Shown here one piece after another: positions 10,130-18,038 of a stretch of 64,000 bases of DNA. The stretch covers positions 44,011-108,010 of the forward strand of contig JODU01000024.1 of assembly GCA_000720845.1 (NCBI GenBank), in the 5' to 3' direction. Under the pieces are notes generated by a model. It was given only the letters and a program-made list of their open reading frames with translations. It was not told the origin of the DNA and did no database searches. Each line of letters opens with the position of its first letter. The stretch's first letter is position 1. The position numbers and the translations under genes were made by a program. The DNA is from Kitasatospora aureofaciens. GTDB lineage: Bacteria > Actinomycetota > Actinomycetes > Streptomycetales > Streptomycetaceae.

Positions 10130-10696
10130 TCACTCGTGGACCGTCGTCTCCTCCAGGGCCGCGTCGCGTGGTGCCGCTTGGCGAACGGGTTCCAGGACCG
10201 GACGGCGTACAGGAGGCCGGGCAGCAGCGGGCGACCGTGGGCGTGGTGCAGCCCGGCAGCAGGCGGGTCGCTTCGGTGTCGCCCCAGTCGCGGCGCACCC
10301 CGTCCACCAGCCGGTCGGCGAGGGCGGTGCGTCCGCCGGCGGCGACGGCGCGCAGCAGGCTCCGGCGGACCGCCTCGGAGGCGTCGGCGAGCCCCGTCCC
10401 GAAGGCGGCGTCGGGCACGCCCAGCTTGTCGGCACCCGCAGGGCGTGGCCGCGCACATACGGGTCGGGGTCGGCGATCCGGTCCGCGATCCACGCGGTGT
10501 CGCGGGCGGCGGACGCGGCGACGACCGCGAGCCGGCGCCCGTACGCCCCGTGCCGTTCGAGCTCGCGGAGCAGGGGCCGCGGCTCGGCCGACTCCCGCGC
10601 GCGTGCCACGAGTTCCCGCATGCGCCGCGGGTGGGCGAGCGGATCGAGGGCGTGCAGCAGGCTCTCGGCCTCGTGCTGTGCGGCGGTTCGGGACAT
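10130..10696 (-). pseudogene. HEAT-repeat-like protein with three clustered frameshifts
   Basis: Residues 1-87 read sensibly from the ATG at 10696 (MSRTAAQHEAESLLHALD through DPYVRGHALRV). The sense then moves to a second frame (ADKLGVPDAAFGTGLADA to TRLLPGCTTPTVAR), then a third (LLPGLLYAVRSWNPFAKRH), then returns to the first for a final ALEETTVHE. The shifts fall near 10429-10437, 10221-10232 and 10156-10168. Each is explained by loss of one G or C in a short GC run, and together they restore the original frame, so the ORF stays open while the middle is scrambled. The intact product would be about 190 residues of helical pairs, perhaps HEAT repeats. Either a decaying gene or local base-calling errors would give this pattern. 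Confidence 0.7.
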
Positions 10697-10773
10697 GCCG
10701 GGATTCTGCCTGGCGCAACGGGCGCGGCGCAGCGCATTGTCGCGGGCGCGCTCAGGTGTGGCTCGGGAGCGCG

Positions 10774-10807
10774 GGTCAGAGAGTGGTGCGGGTCAGGGAG
10801 TGGTGCG
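10774..10807. repeat. 17-bp tandem duplication at the end of the WhiB-like gene
   Basis: GGTCAGAGAGTGGTGCG (10774-10790) is followed directly by GGTCAGGGAGTGGTGCG (10791-10807), differing at one base. The second copy contains the stop codon and last codons of the minus-strand WhiB-like gene; the first lies just beyond the stop. It reads as a recent tandem duplication that duplicated the gene's end, including the stop. Confidence 0.85.
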
Positions 10808-11038
10808 GCGCAGGGCCAGCCGTTCCTTCTCCGACAGGCCGCCCCAGACGCCGAATCGCTCGTCGTTGCTCAGCGCGAACTCCAGGCAGGTCGAGCGGAT
10901 CGGGCACAGGGCGCAGATCCGCTTCGCGTCCCGTACGGAGCTGCCGGGCTCGGGGAAGAAGAAGTCTCCCCCCGTCTGCGCGCACAACGCCTCCTCCTGC
11001 CAGCTGAGGTCGGGCGTCAGGGTCGTCTCGATGTGCAT
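10793..11038 (-). CDS. WhiB-like iron-sulfur transcription factor
   Basis: An 81-residue protein with the complete Wbl signature: four cysteines at C19, C42, C45 and C51 that bind a [4Fe-4S] cluster, the GVWGG turn (63-67) and a basic C-terminal KERLALRRTT segment for DNA contact. Wbl proteins act in actinobacteria as redox or NO-responsive partners of the sigma factor region 4. The ATG at 11038 gives MHIETTLTPDLSWQEEALC; a TTG at 11077 is an alternative. No strong SD is seen. The S. coelicolor counterpart may be WblJ, but I am not certain of that name. It lies 5 kb from the ABC-F/UvrA-like pair, and no functional link is shown. Confidence 0.92.
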   Translation of the reverse strand: MHIETTLTPDLSWQEEALCAQTGGDFFFPEPGSSVRDAKRICALCPIRSTCLEFALSNDERFGVWGGLSEKERLALRRTTP

Positions 11039-11130
11039 GCGCAGCAGCGTGCCGGGCGACGAAAAACGTTCGATCAACGCGGTATCAACGCCGCGCGTCC
11101 GCCACTCCCAGCCGATCAGATCGTCCTCCG

Positions 11131-11170
11131 CCCCGCACGGCGGCGCACGGCGGCGCGCGGCGGCGCGCGG
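11131..11170. repeat. Four tandem GC-rich decamers
   Basis: CCCCGCACGG, CGGCGCACGG, CGGCGCGCGG and CGGCGCGCGG follow one another between the WhiB-like gene and the glyoxalase-fold gene. Low-complexity, probably slippage-derived; no function is suggested. Confidence 0.7.
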
Positions 11171-11239
11171 AAGCGGTTGTCAGTGGTCGGTGGAAGACTC
11201 GTCAGAGCAGGCAACGGGACCCTTCCGAGGAGGGCGATC

Positions 11240-12025
11240 ATGCTCACCACCCGTTTCGTCACCGGCGCTCCGAACTGGCTCGACGTCGGCACCTCCGACC
11301 TCGACGGCGCCGCATCCTTCTACGGTGGCCTCTTCGGCTGGCGGTTCCGCTCGGCGGGGCCGGAGGCCGGAGGCTACGGCTTCTTCGAGCTGGACGGCCG
11401 GATCGTGGCCGGCGGCATGGGCACGACGCAGGAGCAGGGCCCGCCGTCCTGGACGGTGTACTTCCAGGCGCCGGACGCCCGGGCCGCCGCCAAGGCCTCC
11501 GAGCAGGCGCACGGCGGTGTCCTCGTGCAGCCCACCGACGTCATGGACCAGGGCACGATGGCGATCCTCGCCGACCGGGCCGGGGTGCCGTTCGGCCTCT
11601 GGCAGCCGGGGCGGCGCGGCGGGCTGGACGTGGTCGGCGAGACGGGCGCGCTGTGCTGGGTGGAGCTGCACACGGCGGACATCGCGGCCGCCGCCGCGTA
11701 CTACCGTGCGGTGCTCGGCCTGGAGACCTCCGCCGTCTCCTTCCCCGGCGGCTCCTACACCTGCGTCAATCCGGCCGGGCAGGGCGAGGAGGCGATGTTC
11801 GGCGGCATGGTCCCGCTCGCCGAGGACCCGGCGGACACGGACGCCGGATGGCTGCCGTACTTCGCGGTCGACGACGCGGACACCGCGGTCGCCCGGACCG
11901 GGGAGCTGGGCGGGACGGTGCGGATGCCCGCGACGGACATCGAGGGCGTCGGCCGCGTCGCCCACCTCGCCGACCCGTACGGCGCCCGCTTCGCGGTACT
12001 CAGGCCGGCACCACGCCAGGGGTAG
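11240..12025 (+). CDS. Two-domain VOC (glyoxalase/bleomycin resistance fold) protein
   Basis: A 261-residue protein made of two VOC modules of about 125 residues. Module 1 starts NWLDVGTSDLDGAASFYGGLFGW, and module 2 starts CWVELHTADIAAAAAYYRAVLGL near residue 138; each ends with a DP(Y/G)GA/FxV(L/W) strand. This matches the 27-kDa antigen Cfp30B / hydroxylase-type family common in actinomycetes. Module 2 retains the His and Glu candidates of a metal site, while module 1 has Asp in place of the first His, so activity is uncertain. The ATG at 11240 is preceded by GAGGAGGG. No partner genes are evident. Confidence 0.85.
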   Translation: MLTTRFVTGAPNWLDVGTSDLDGAASFYGGLFGWRFRSAGPEAGGYGFFELDGRIVAGGMGTTQEQGPPSWTVYFQAPDARAAAKASEQAHGGVLVQPTDVMDQGTMAILADRAGVPFGLWQPGRRGGLDVVGETGALCWVELHTADIAAAAAYYRAVLGLETSAVSFPGGSYTCVNPAGQGEEAMFGGMVPLAEDPADTDAGWLPYFAVDDADTAVARTGELGGTVRMPATDIEGVGRVAHLADPYGARFAVLRPAPRQG

Positions 12026-12441
12026 GACCCGGGGCACGCCCGGCCCTCACCCCGCGCCGAGGCCCGACACCCCGGCCCGCGCCGGCTCCCCCGGAACCCC
12101 GCACACGCGGCGACACGGCCCACCGGGCCGACCACGGGACGGCGCAGGGCGCCAGGGCACGCCCAGACCCCCGCACCCGCGCCGACGCCCGACACCGCGG
12201 TCCGCACCGGCATGCCCGGCCACACAGCCGACCGGAGCGGCCACGGGACGGCACAGGGCGCCAGGGCACGCCCGGCTGACCCCGAGGGCGGTGACCCGTC
12301 CGGCGTCCGGGTTCGCACCGCGCGGCGCGTTTCCGTGACCGCCGGTGCTCGCGTGCACGCGATGGTGCCCGGCTCCTGCGCATGTGTGTCCCGCGGCCGG
12401 GGGCCGGGAGCGTGGTCCGGGCGACGCGGTGACGTGCCGTC
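12026..12441. other. Non-coding, GC-rich stretch with a 33-bp direct repeat
   Basis: About 416 bases separate the convergent VOC and LacI genes. No credible gene is seen; several overlapping frames are open only because stop codons are rare in this composition. A 33-base block (12132-12164, beginning CCACGGGACGGC) recurs at 12241-12273 with one mismatch, 109 bases apart, and shorter fragments such as GCCCGACACC also recur. This looks like degenerate filler built by local duplication. Confidence 0.6.
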
Positions 12442-13485
12442 TCACGCCGTGGCGCGGTGGACCAGGGTGGTCGGCAGGATCACGCCGGACGGGGCTGCCG
12501 CCCGGGCCTCCGCGTCGTCGGCCGTCCCGCCGTCCAGGCCGCGCAGCAGCAGGCGGGCCATCAGCCGGCCCATGCCCTCTATGTCCTGACGCACGGTGGT
12601 CAGCGGCGGGTCGGTCTCCTCGGCGACGGGCAGCATGTCGTCGAAGCCCACCACCGCCACGTCGTCCGGCACCAGCCGCCCGCGCTCGCGCAGCACCCGC
12701 AGGGCGCCCGCCGCGGTGAGGTCGTTGGCCGCGAACACGGCGTCCAGCCCGGGGCACCGGTCGAGCAGTTCCCGCATCGCGCGCTCCCCGCCGCCCGAGG
12801 TGAAGTCCCCCCGCGCGATCAGCCCCGGGTCGGCGCCGGCCCGGACGTCGCGGAAGCCCGCGAGCCGGTCGGCCGCGGAGGTCTGGTCGAGCGGGCCGGT
12901 GATGTGCGCGATGCGGGTGCGGCCGAGCCCGGCCAAGTGGCGGACGGCCGAACGGGCGCCGCCCCGGTTGTCGCTGTCCACGTAGACCACGTCGCCCCGC
13001 CCGTCGTCCCAGTCGGGGCGCCCGCCGAAGACGGTCGGTACGCCGGCGCTGCGGACGAGGCCGGGCAGCGGGTCGTGCAGGTGCAGGGAGAAGACGAGGG
13101 CGCCGTCGACGTGTCCGCCGGCCAGGTAGCGCCCGACGCGGGCATGGTCCTCGCGGCCCTCGGTGAGCAGCAGGACGAGCTGGTTGTCGTGGGCCGTCAG
13201 TTCCTTGCTGATGCCGCGCAGTTGCTGGGCGAAGTACGGGTCGGCGAAGACCCGTGTCTCCGGTTCCGCGGCGACGACGGCGACGGCCTGGTGCCGCCGG
13301 GTCACCAGGGAGCGTGCGGCTTGGTTGGGCACGTATCCGAGTTCCTCCACCGCGCGCCGGACCCGCTCGGCCAGCGCGTCCCGCACCCCGTGGGCACCGT
13401 TGACCACACGGGACACGGTGGCCCGCGAGACCCCGGCGCGCTCGGCCACGGCCTCGAGCGTGGGGCGCGGCGCGGTCTCGGTCAC
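12442..13485 (-). CDS. LacI-family transcriptional regulator
   Basis: A 347-residue protein with the LacI helix-turn-helix PTLEAVAERAGVSRATVSRVVNG at residues 9-31, the hinge-helix region VPNQAARSLVTRR near 55-67, and a periplasmic-binding-protein-like sugar domain to the end (VVYVDSDNRGGARSAVRHL, AVFAANDLTAAGALRVL, DVAVVGFDDM). It would be a cytoplasmic repressor released by a sugar-like ligand. The GTG at 13485 has a GAGGAG about 7 bases upstream. No sugar transport genes adjoin, so its regulon is elsewhere or lost. It lies downstream of the laccase gene on the same strand with a 119-base gap. Confidence 0.92.
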   Translation of the reverse strand: MTETAPRPTLEAVAERAGVSRATVSRVVNGAHGVRDALAERVRRAVEELGYVPNQAARSLVTRRHQAVAVVAAEPETRVFADPYFAQQLRGISKELTAHDNQLVLLLTEGREDHARVGRYLAGGHVDGALVFSLHLHDPLPGLVRSAGVPTVFGGRPDWDDGRGDVVYVDSDNRGGARSAVRHLAGLGRTRIAHITGPLDQTSAADRLAGFRDVRAGADPGLIARGDFTSGGGERAMRELLDRCPGLDAVFAANDLTAAGALRVLRERGRLVPDDVAVVGFDDMLPVAEETDPPLTTVRQDIEGMGRLMARLLLRGLDGGTADDAEARAAAPSGVILPTTLVHRATA

Positions 13486-13604
13486 GGGCGACTCCTCCTC
13501 GGCGGCTGCGGCACAGGATAGCGGCAGGCCGGGGCGCGGGAGGGAGCGCTCACGGGGCGGGGAACGTGCTGGTACGGGGGCCGGAGCCCTGGGCCGGAGT
13601 CGGC

Positions 13605-14642
13605 TCAGTGCTGGTGCTCGTGCCCCTGCGCCGGCGCCTCGCCCGCCGGCGCCCCGCTCTCCCCGCTCTTCGCGGTCGCCCCGCCGTGGGCGTGCGGGTC
13701 GTACCCCGGGATGGTGCCGTCCGGCTTCTTCACCAGGAACAGGCCCACCATCCCCATGTCGGAGTGGCTCTGCACGTGGCAGTGGTACATCCACGCCCCC
13801 GCGCCCACCCCTTCCCCCGCGATGATCTGGAAGCCGAAGGAGTCCGCCGGCCCGGTGATCTTGTTGTCGATGACCCGGCTCGGGTCGTCGGGGCCGGTGA
13901 GGATGCCGGTGCGGTTGTCCGCCCAGCGGTGACCGTGCATGTGGAAGGTGTGGTAGTACTCGCCATGCGTGATCATGACGATCTCGACGCGGTCGCCCAC
14001 GGTGGCCTCGAAGTCGGGCCCGGTGTGCGGTTTGCGGTTGTTGATGGTCATGTCGTTGAAGACGATCGTGTGCGTGGCGTCCGGCAGCACGTCCCCCTTG
14101 CGGCGCACGATCACCGGGCCGTACAGGCCGTTGCGGATGCCCCCGGTGCCGTGTTCGGTGCCGACGACGTGGTCGTGGTAGTGCCAGTAGCCCGCGCTGC
14201 CCGGCCGCCAGGTGCCGTCGTCGCGACGTCCGGGCTTGTGGGTGCGCCATGTGTAGGTACGGGTGCCGCCCGGCTCGACGTCGCTCTTGTTCATCGCGGT
14301 GCCGTCGCTGGAGATCTCGTAGTCCAGGCCGTGGACGTGCAGACTGGCCCGTACGTCCATCATGTTGGTGAACTCGATGTGCAGCGTGTCGCCCTCGTTG
14401 ACCTCGATGAGCGGGCCCGGGACGGACGCCTTGCCCTTCTCGAAGCCGTAGCCCATCTGCCCGTCGGGCAGCTTCTCGGCGTACATCTTGAGGTGTCTCA
14501 CCTCGCCCCCGGCCGGTGCCGTCCTCGCCGTGACCCCCTGGGCCTCGACTGCCGCGCCCACGGCCTCCGGTGCGACCGACAACGATGTCGCGACGGCCGC
14601 GCCGCCCAGCAGTACCCGTCGGTTGAAGCCTCGCCTGTCCAT
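13605..14642 (-). CDS. slac: Small two-domain laccase (multicopper oxidase, SLAC/EpoA)
   Basis: A 345-residue secreted multicopper oxidase. The N-terminus MDRRGFNRRVLLGG is a twin-arginine signal. All four copper-binding motifs are visible: LHVHGLD, YWHYHDH, HTFHMHGH and YHCHVQSHSDMGM, the last giving the type-1 Cys-His-Met set. With only two cupredoxin domains the active enzyme is a trimer, as established for the S. coelicolor SLAC, which this matches in length and sequence by recollection (SCO6712). It oxidises phenols and reduces oxygen to water outside the cell; in Streptomyces it has been tied to morphogenesis and melanin-like pigment. The C-terminus ends in a His-rich EHQH tail. ATG at 14642 begins the Tat motif. 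Confidence 0.95.
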   Translation of the reverse strand: MDRRGFNRRVLLGGAAVATSLSVAPEAVGAAVEAQGVTARTAPAGGEVRHLKMYAEKLPDGQMGYGFEKGKASVPGPLIEVNEGDTLHIEFTNMMDVRASLHVHGLDYEISSDGTAMNKSDVEPGGTRTYTWRTHKPGRRDDGTWRPGSAGYWHYHDHVVGTEHGTGGIRNGLYGPVIVRRKGDVLPDATHTIVFNDMTINNRKPHTGPDFEATVGDRVEIVMITHGEYYHTFHMHGHRWADNRTGILTGPDDPSRVIDNKITGPADSFGFQIIAGEGVGAGAWMYHCHVQSHSDMGMVGLFLVKKPDGTIPGYDPHAHGGATAKSGESGAPAGEAPAQGHEHQH

Positions 14643-14842
14643 GCCGAACTCCCCACGCCGATACGGAATGTGCGCAGACCCAGGACCTGATTGGCTGTGA
14701 TGAGCCTGTGGGACCGTACCGGTTGCCGCCGCGTTTATCCACACTCAGGACAAAGTTCGTTCGATCCCGGTCATACCTATTGGCGTACCGCGCAAAGAGG
14801 TCTAGCTTCCTTGGCGCTGCTGCCGTGACCGAGGAGGTGCCC

Positions 14843-15235
14843 ATGCCCTTGAGAGGGTTGAGCGCGAGAAGAAGAGGCTGGGCGGCGTGCGCCACCGCCG
14901 CTTTCGTCGCCGCGGGACTGCTGGCCGGCCCTGCCGCCAGCGCACGTCCGGCGCCGGACCCATCCCTGACAACGATGTCGATCAAGTCGCCGCCCGGCGG
15001 CGCCAACGTACGGGTGCTGATCTTCTACGGTTCCGCCGCGGCCGGGGAGGAGTCACCGGTCGTGAACGCCGGTATCGCGGCGATCGAGCGGATCGGTCTC
15101 TCCGGGCCTGCCAAGGAGCAGTTCACGGTCGAGGCCACGGACAACGCCAACGTCTTCACCAACGAGAAGAAGCTCGGCCGGTTCAACGCGGTCGTGTTCC
15201 TGACCGGCGGCGGGGGCAGCGGCCAGGACGTCTGA
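14843..15235 (+). CDS. Truncated ThuA-like secreted protein
   Basis: A 130-residue protein with a signal peptide (MPLRGLSARRRGWAACATAA followed by a hydrophobic stretch to GPAASA). The mature part matches only the first half of a ThuA-type glutamine-amidotransferase fold: VRVLIFYGSAAAGEESPVVNAG, then KLGRFNAVVFLTGGG. The protein stops just after this strand with SGQDV. Full ThuA domains are about 210-240 residues and continue with a nucleophile-elbow-like region and GIHxA motif. None of that is found downstream before the terminator at 15277. The SD GAGGAGG before the ATG at 14843 is intact. It may be an expressed fragment or a relic. Confidence 0.7.
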   Translation: MPLRGLSARRRGWAACATAAFVAAGLLAGPAASARPAPDPSLTTMSIKSPPGGANVRVLIFYGSAAAGEESPVVNAGIAAIERIGLSGPAKEQFTVEATDNANVFTNEKKLGRFNAVVFLTGGGGSGQDV

Positions 15236-15276
15236 CCGGTCCGGCGGCGCCTGCGCGGGTGTCGCCGGAAAACCGT

Positions 15277-15323
15277 CGGCCGGGTGGGGCGCCCTTCCGC
15301 TCAAAGGGTGCCCCGCCCGGCCG
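15277..15323. terminator. Bidirectional hairpin between thuA-like and tetR genes
   Basis: CGGCCGGGTGGGGCGCCC (15277-15294) and its near-perfect complement GGGTGCCCCGCCCGGCCG (15306-15323), with two wobble pairs, enclose an 11-base loop. It lies between convergent genes and would stop both. Confidence 0.8.
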
Positions 15324-15403
15324 GGGGTGCGCGCCGCCCCCGTCCCCACGGTGCGGCGCGGGCAGGCCACCGTCCAGTCATCCCGTGGACGGCGGCCTGG
15401 GTC

Positions 15404-16018
15404 TCAGGGGAGTCCGAGCGCCGGAAGCACGACGGCCTCCACGAACCGGACGAGGTACGCCGCGTCCGCCTGCTCGCCCTCCAGGACGGGCCGCATCCGC
15501 AGCATGCCGAAGAGCTGTGCGGGCACGTACTCCAGCGCCGGGTGGCCGGCCGGCACCTCTCCCCGTGCCACACCGCGCGCCAGCATGGCCCGCAGCGCGG
15601 CGATCTCCGGCTCGACGAGCGCCTCGCGCAGGGCGCACTTGAGTTCCGGATCCTCCATGACCGCGTGGCCGAGCGCCTGGAGCAGCCCGGTGTCCTTGCC
15701 CGACCCCTCGCCCGCGGCCGCGGCCGCCTGGCGCAGGTCCTCGGCGAGCGACCCGGTGTCGATGTCGGTGAAGCGCACCCGGCGGCTGGAGCGCAGTGCG
15801 GCGGCGACGAACTGGGGCTTGGTCTTCCACTGCCGGTAGAGCGTGGACTTGCTGCACCGGGTGCTGGCGGCGATGCCCTCCATGGTGACGGCGTCGTAGC
15901 CGCAGGAGCGGAGCTGGTCGAGCACGGCGTCGAAGAACTCCTGCTCACGCTCCGGCGTGATCTTGGAGCGGCGCGAGCTGCCGACCGTTTCCGGTCGGTC
16001 CACGTCCTGCGACGTCAT
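15404..16018 (-). CDS. TetR-family repressor, divergent from PAP2 phosphatase
   Basis: A 204-residue protein. Residues about 20-65 form the TetR DNA-binding domain, REQEFFDAVLDQLRSCGYDA through RCSKSTLYRQWKTKPQFV. The rest is helical ligand-binding domain with WxxK at the domain border as usual. The ATG at 16018 is followed by MTSQDVDRPETVG. The gene is divergent from the PAP2/DMT operon, and a perfect 17-bp inverted repeat lies between the two starts, the natural operator for autoregulation and control of both transcripts. The ligand is unknown. Confidence 0.9.
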   Translation of the reverse strand: MTSQDVDRPETVGSSRRSKITPEREQEFFDAVLDQLRSCGYDAVTMEGIAASTRCSKSTLYRQWKTKPQFVAAALRSSRRVRFTDIDTGSLAEDLRQAAAAAGEGSGKDTGLLQALGHAVMEDPELKCALREALVEPEIAALRAMLARGVARGEVPAGHPALEYVPAQLFGMLRMRPVLEGEQADAAYLVRFVEAVVLPALGLP

Positions 16019-16089
16019 CGGCTCCGCTCCCTCTCGCTCGTGCGCGGAATTCCCGTTCGGTCCCGCGATCCGGTGTGTCCCATGTCTAT

Positions 16090-16139
16090 CGATACGCCAG
16101 TGTACCGGTACCCGACCGTATCGGTACACTGGCGTATCG
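16090..16139. promoter_or_regulatory. Large perfect inverted repeat, probable TetR operator
   Basis: CGATACGCCAGTGTACC (16090-16106) is repeated as its exact reverse complement at 16123-16139, with 16 bases between. Each arm contains TACACT or its complement, so outward-facing -10 boxes may lie within the operator. A further partial copy, CGTATCGAT, lies at 16149-16157 over the PAP2 start codon. One dimer per arm would block both divergent promoters. Confidence 0.85.
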
Positions 16140-16155
16140 GAACGAGGTCGTATCG

Positions 16156-17040
16156 ATGAGAACCGTCACACGCCCCCGTACCCGACGAGCCACACGCACC
16201 ACCGTCAGCGAAGGGGCCGGGGGAATGAATGCCCGCAGTGAGCCTGCAGAAGCGGGGCCGGACGCGCCCGCGCGCCCACCGCTCGTCCGTGAGCTCCTGC
16301 TCGTGGCCGGGCTCTTCCTCGTGTACAAGTTCGGTCGCCAACTGGCGACCGGTCACACCGCCGAGGCCTTCCGCAACGCCCACCACGTGTGGGACTGGGA
16401 GCGGGTCCTCCACCTGCCCGACGAGGGCACCGTCCAGTCGCTGCTCCTGCACGGCGACACGCTGGTCCACGTGGCGAACACGTACTACGCCGCCGTCCAC
16501 TTCCCGGCCACCCTGGCCTTCCTGGTCTGGCTCTACCTGCGCCGGCCCGCGCACTACGTCTGGGCCCGCCGGGTCCTGGCCGCGGTGACCGGCGCAGCGC
16601 TGGTGCTGCACCTCCTCTTTCCACTCGCCCCGCCGCGCATGCTGGGCGCCACCGGCCTGCTCGACACGGCCCGGCTCTTCGGCCCCTCGGTGTACGGGCC
16701 GCCGCGCACCGACGCGTTGTCGAACCAGTTCGCGGCGATGCCCTCGCTGCACTTCGGCTGGGCCCTGATGCTGGCGATCGGCCTGATCGTCGCGACGCGG
16801 ACGCGGTGGCGCTGGCTGTGGCTGCTGCATCCGCTGGTGACGCTGCTGGTCGTCGTGGGCACCGCGAACCACTACTGGCTGGACGTGATCGTGGCCACGG
16901 CGCTGCTCGGTCTCGCGCTGGCGGCGCTCCGGGTGCCGGTACCGCGGCACCGCCCGCGGTGCGGCCTGCCCCACCGGCGGTCCGAGGTGCGGCGCCGGTC
17001 GTCGGCCGAGCGTCCCGAGCTGGTCGGGGCGGGCCGGTGA
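16156..17040 (+). CDS. PAP2-family membrane phosphatase / inositol phosphorylceramide synthase-like
   Basis: A 294-residue membrane protein with about six hydrophobic segments. The phosphatase-fold motifs are visible: NAHHVWDWERVLHLP early, then LSNQFAAMPSLHFGWALM near 195 with the catalytic-type SLH, and VGTANHYWLDV near 238 with the second His and Asp. This arrangement is that of the PAP2/AUR1-like lipid phosphatases, which cleave phosphate from lipids at the membrane surface. ATG 16156 has GAGG 8 bases upstream; ATG 16225 is an alternative. A basic tail of about 35 residues ends the protein. The next gene overlaps by four bases (GTGA), so both are made together under TetR control. Confidence 0.85.
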   Translation: MRTVTRPRTRRATRTTVSEGAGGMNARSEPAEAGPDAPARPPLVRELLLVAGLFLVYKFGRQLATGHTAEAFRNAHHVWDWERVLHLPDEGTVQSLLLHGDTLVHVANTYYAAVHFPATLAFLVWLYLRRPAHYVWARRVLAAVTGAALVLHLLFPLAPPRMLGATGLLDTARLFGPSVYGPPRTDALSNQFAAMPSLHFGWALMLAIGLIVATRTRWRWLWLLHPLVTLLVVVGTANHYWLDVIVATALLGLALAALRVPVPRHRPRCGLPHRRSEVRRRSSAERPELVGAGR

Positions 17041-18020
17041 ACGCCGCCCTCGTCGCCGTACTGCTGTCGCTCGTGTCGGCCTGTGCCTACGCCGCCGCGG
17101 CCGTCGCCCAGGAGCGGCTGGCCTCGCGCGCCTCCGGCGCCGGTGCGCTGCGGATGCTGGCCTCCGGCGCCTGGTGGTGGTCGGTCGCGCTCAACGCCTC
17201 GGCGGCGCTGCTGCACGTCGTGGCGCTCAAGTACGGTCCCCTCACCGTGGTCCAGCCGCTCGGTGCGCTCACCCTGGTCGCGGCGGTGCCCCTGGGCGCG
17301 CGGCTGGCGGGCCGGAGGGTGAGCGCGATCGAGTGGCGGGGCACCGGGCTGACGCTGCTGGGGCTCGGCGCGCTGCTGCTCACCGCGTCGGGGCCCGCAC
17401 CGGACGACGTGCTGAGCGTGCCGGAGGCGCTGACCGTGTCCGGCACGACGGCGGCGCTGATCGGCGCGCTGTCGTGGCCCGGCGCCCGGCCGGGGCTGCG
17501 GCACGCGACGGCGTCCGGCATCGCGTCCGGCGTCGCCTCGGCGCTCACCCAGACCGTCACGGTCGCCGTGACCGACCGGTCGGGCCCGCTGCTGAGCGTC
17601 CAGGTGATCGGCGTGGCCGTGCTGGTGGCCGCCTTCGCGGCGGGCGGACTGCTGCTGTCCCAGACGGCGTACCGGGGCGGTCTCGGCGCCCCGCTGGCGG
17701 TGGTGACGCTGGCCAATCCGGTGGCCGCCGCGGTGATCGGGCTCTCCCTGCTCGGGGAGCGGCTCAGGGGCGGCGCGGGCGGCGTGCTCCTCGCGCTGAC
17801 CGGTGCGGCGCTGGCCGCCTGGGGAGTGCTCCAGCTGAGCCGGGCGACCCCGGGGCGCCCGGAGCCCGCCGGTCCGGTGACCGCCGGCCCGCCCGGTCCG
17901 CCGCCCGTCGGTCCGCCGCCCGTCGGTCCGCCGCCCGGGCCGGTGCCGGAGGGTCCGGGGCAGCCCGGGCCCGGGCTGGTGCCCCGGCAGCCGGGGCCGG
18001 GGCACCTCACACGGCTCTAG
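17037..18020 (+). CDS. DMT/NIPA-like membrane transporter with proline-rich tail
   Basis: A 327-residue protein with nine to ten predicted membrane helices, from LVAVLLSLVSACAYAAAAVAQ to LLALTGAALAAWGVLQL. The two halves each carry the drug/metabolite-transporter features GPLTVVQPLGALTLVAAVPLGA and GAPLAVVTLANPVAAAVIG followed by Gly-Glu. The pattern is that of EamA/NIPA-type transporters; substrate unknown. The last about 50 residues are soluble and Pro/Gly rich, with two exact tandem copies of VGPPP, unlike the family. The GTG start overlaps the PAP2 stop in GTGA. Co-expression with a lipid phosphatase suggests an envelope-related job. Confidence 0.85.
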   Translation: MNAALVAVLLSLVSACAYAAAAVAQERLASRASGAGALRMLASGAWWWSVALNASAALLHVVALKYGPLTVVQPLGALTLVAAVPLGARLAGRRVSAIEWRGTGLTLLGLGALLLTASGPAPDDVLSVPEALTVSGTTAALIGALSWPGARPGLRHATASGIASGVASALTQTVTVAVTDRSGPLLSVQVIGVAVLVAAFAAGGLLLSQTAYRGGLGAPLAVVTLANPVAAAVIGLSLLGERLRGGAGGVLLALTGAALAAWGVLQLSRATPGRPEPAGPVTAGPPGPPPVGPPPVGPPPGPVPEGPGQPGPGLVPRQPGPGHLTRL

Positions 18021-18038
18021 TCGGGGGCCGGCGTCGCC

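Noticed and set aside
12132..12273. Possible CRISPR-like repeat
   Set aside because: Only two copies, 109 bases apart, with no cas genes and no spacers of regular length.
12442..15006. 854-codon minus-strand ORF
   Set aside because: It joins the LacI frame to out-of-frame reading of the laccase gene; the LacI gene starts at 13485.
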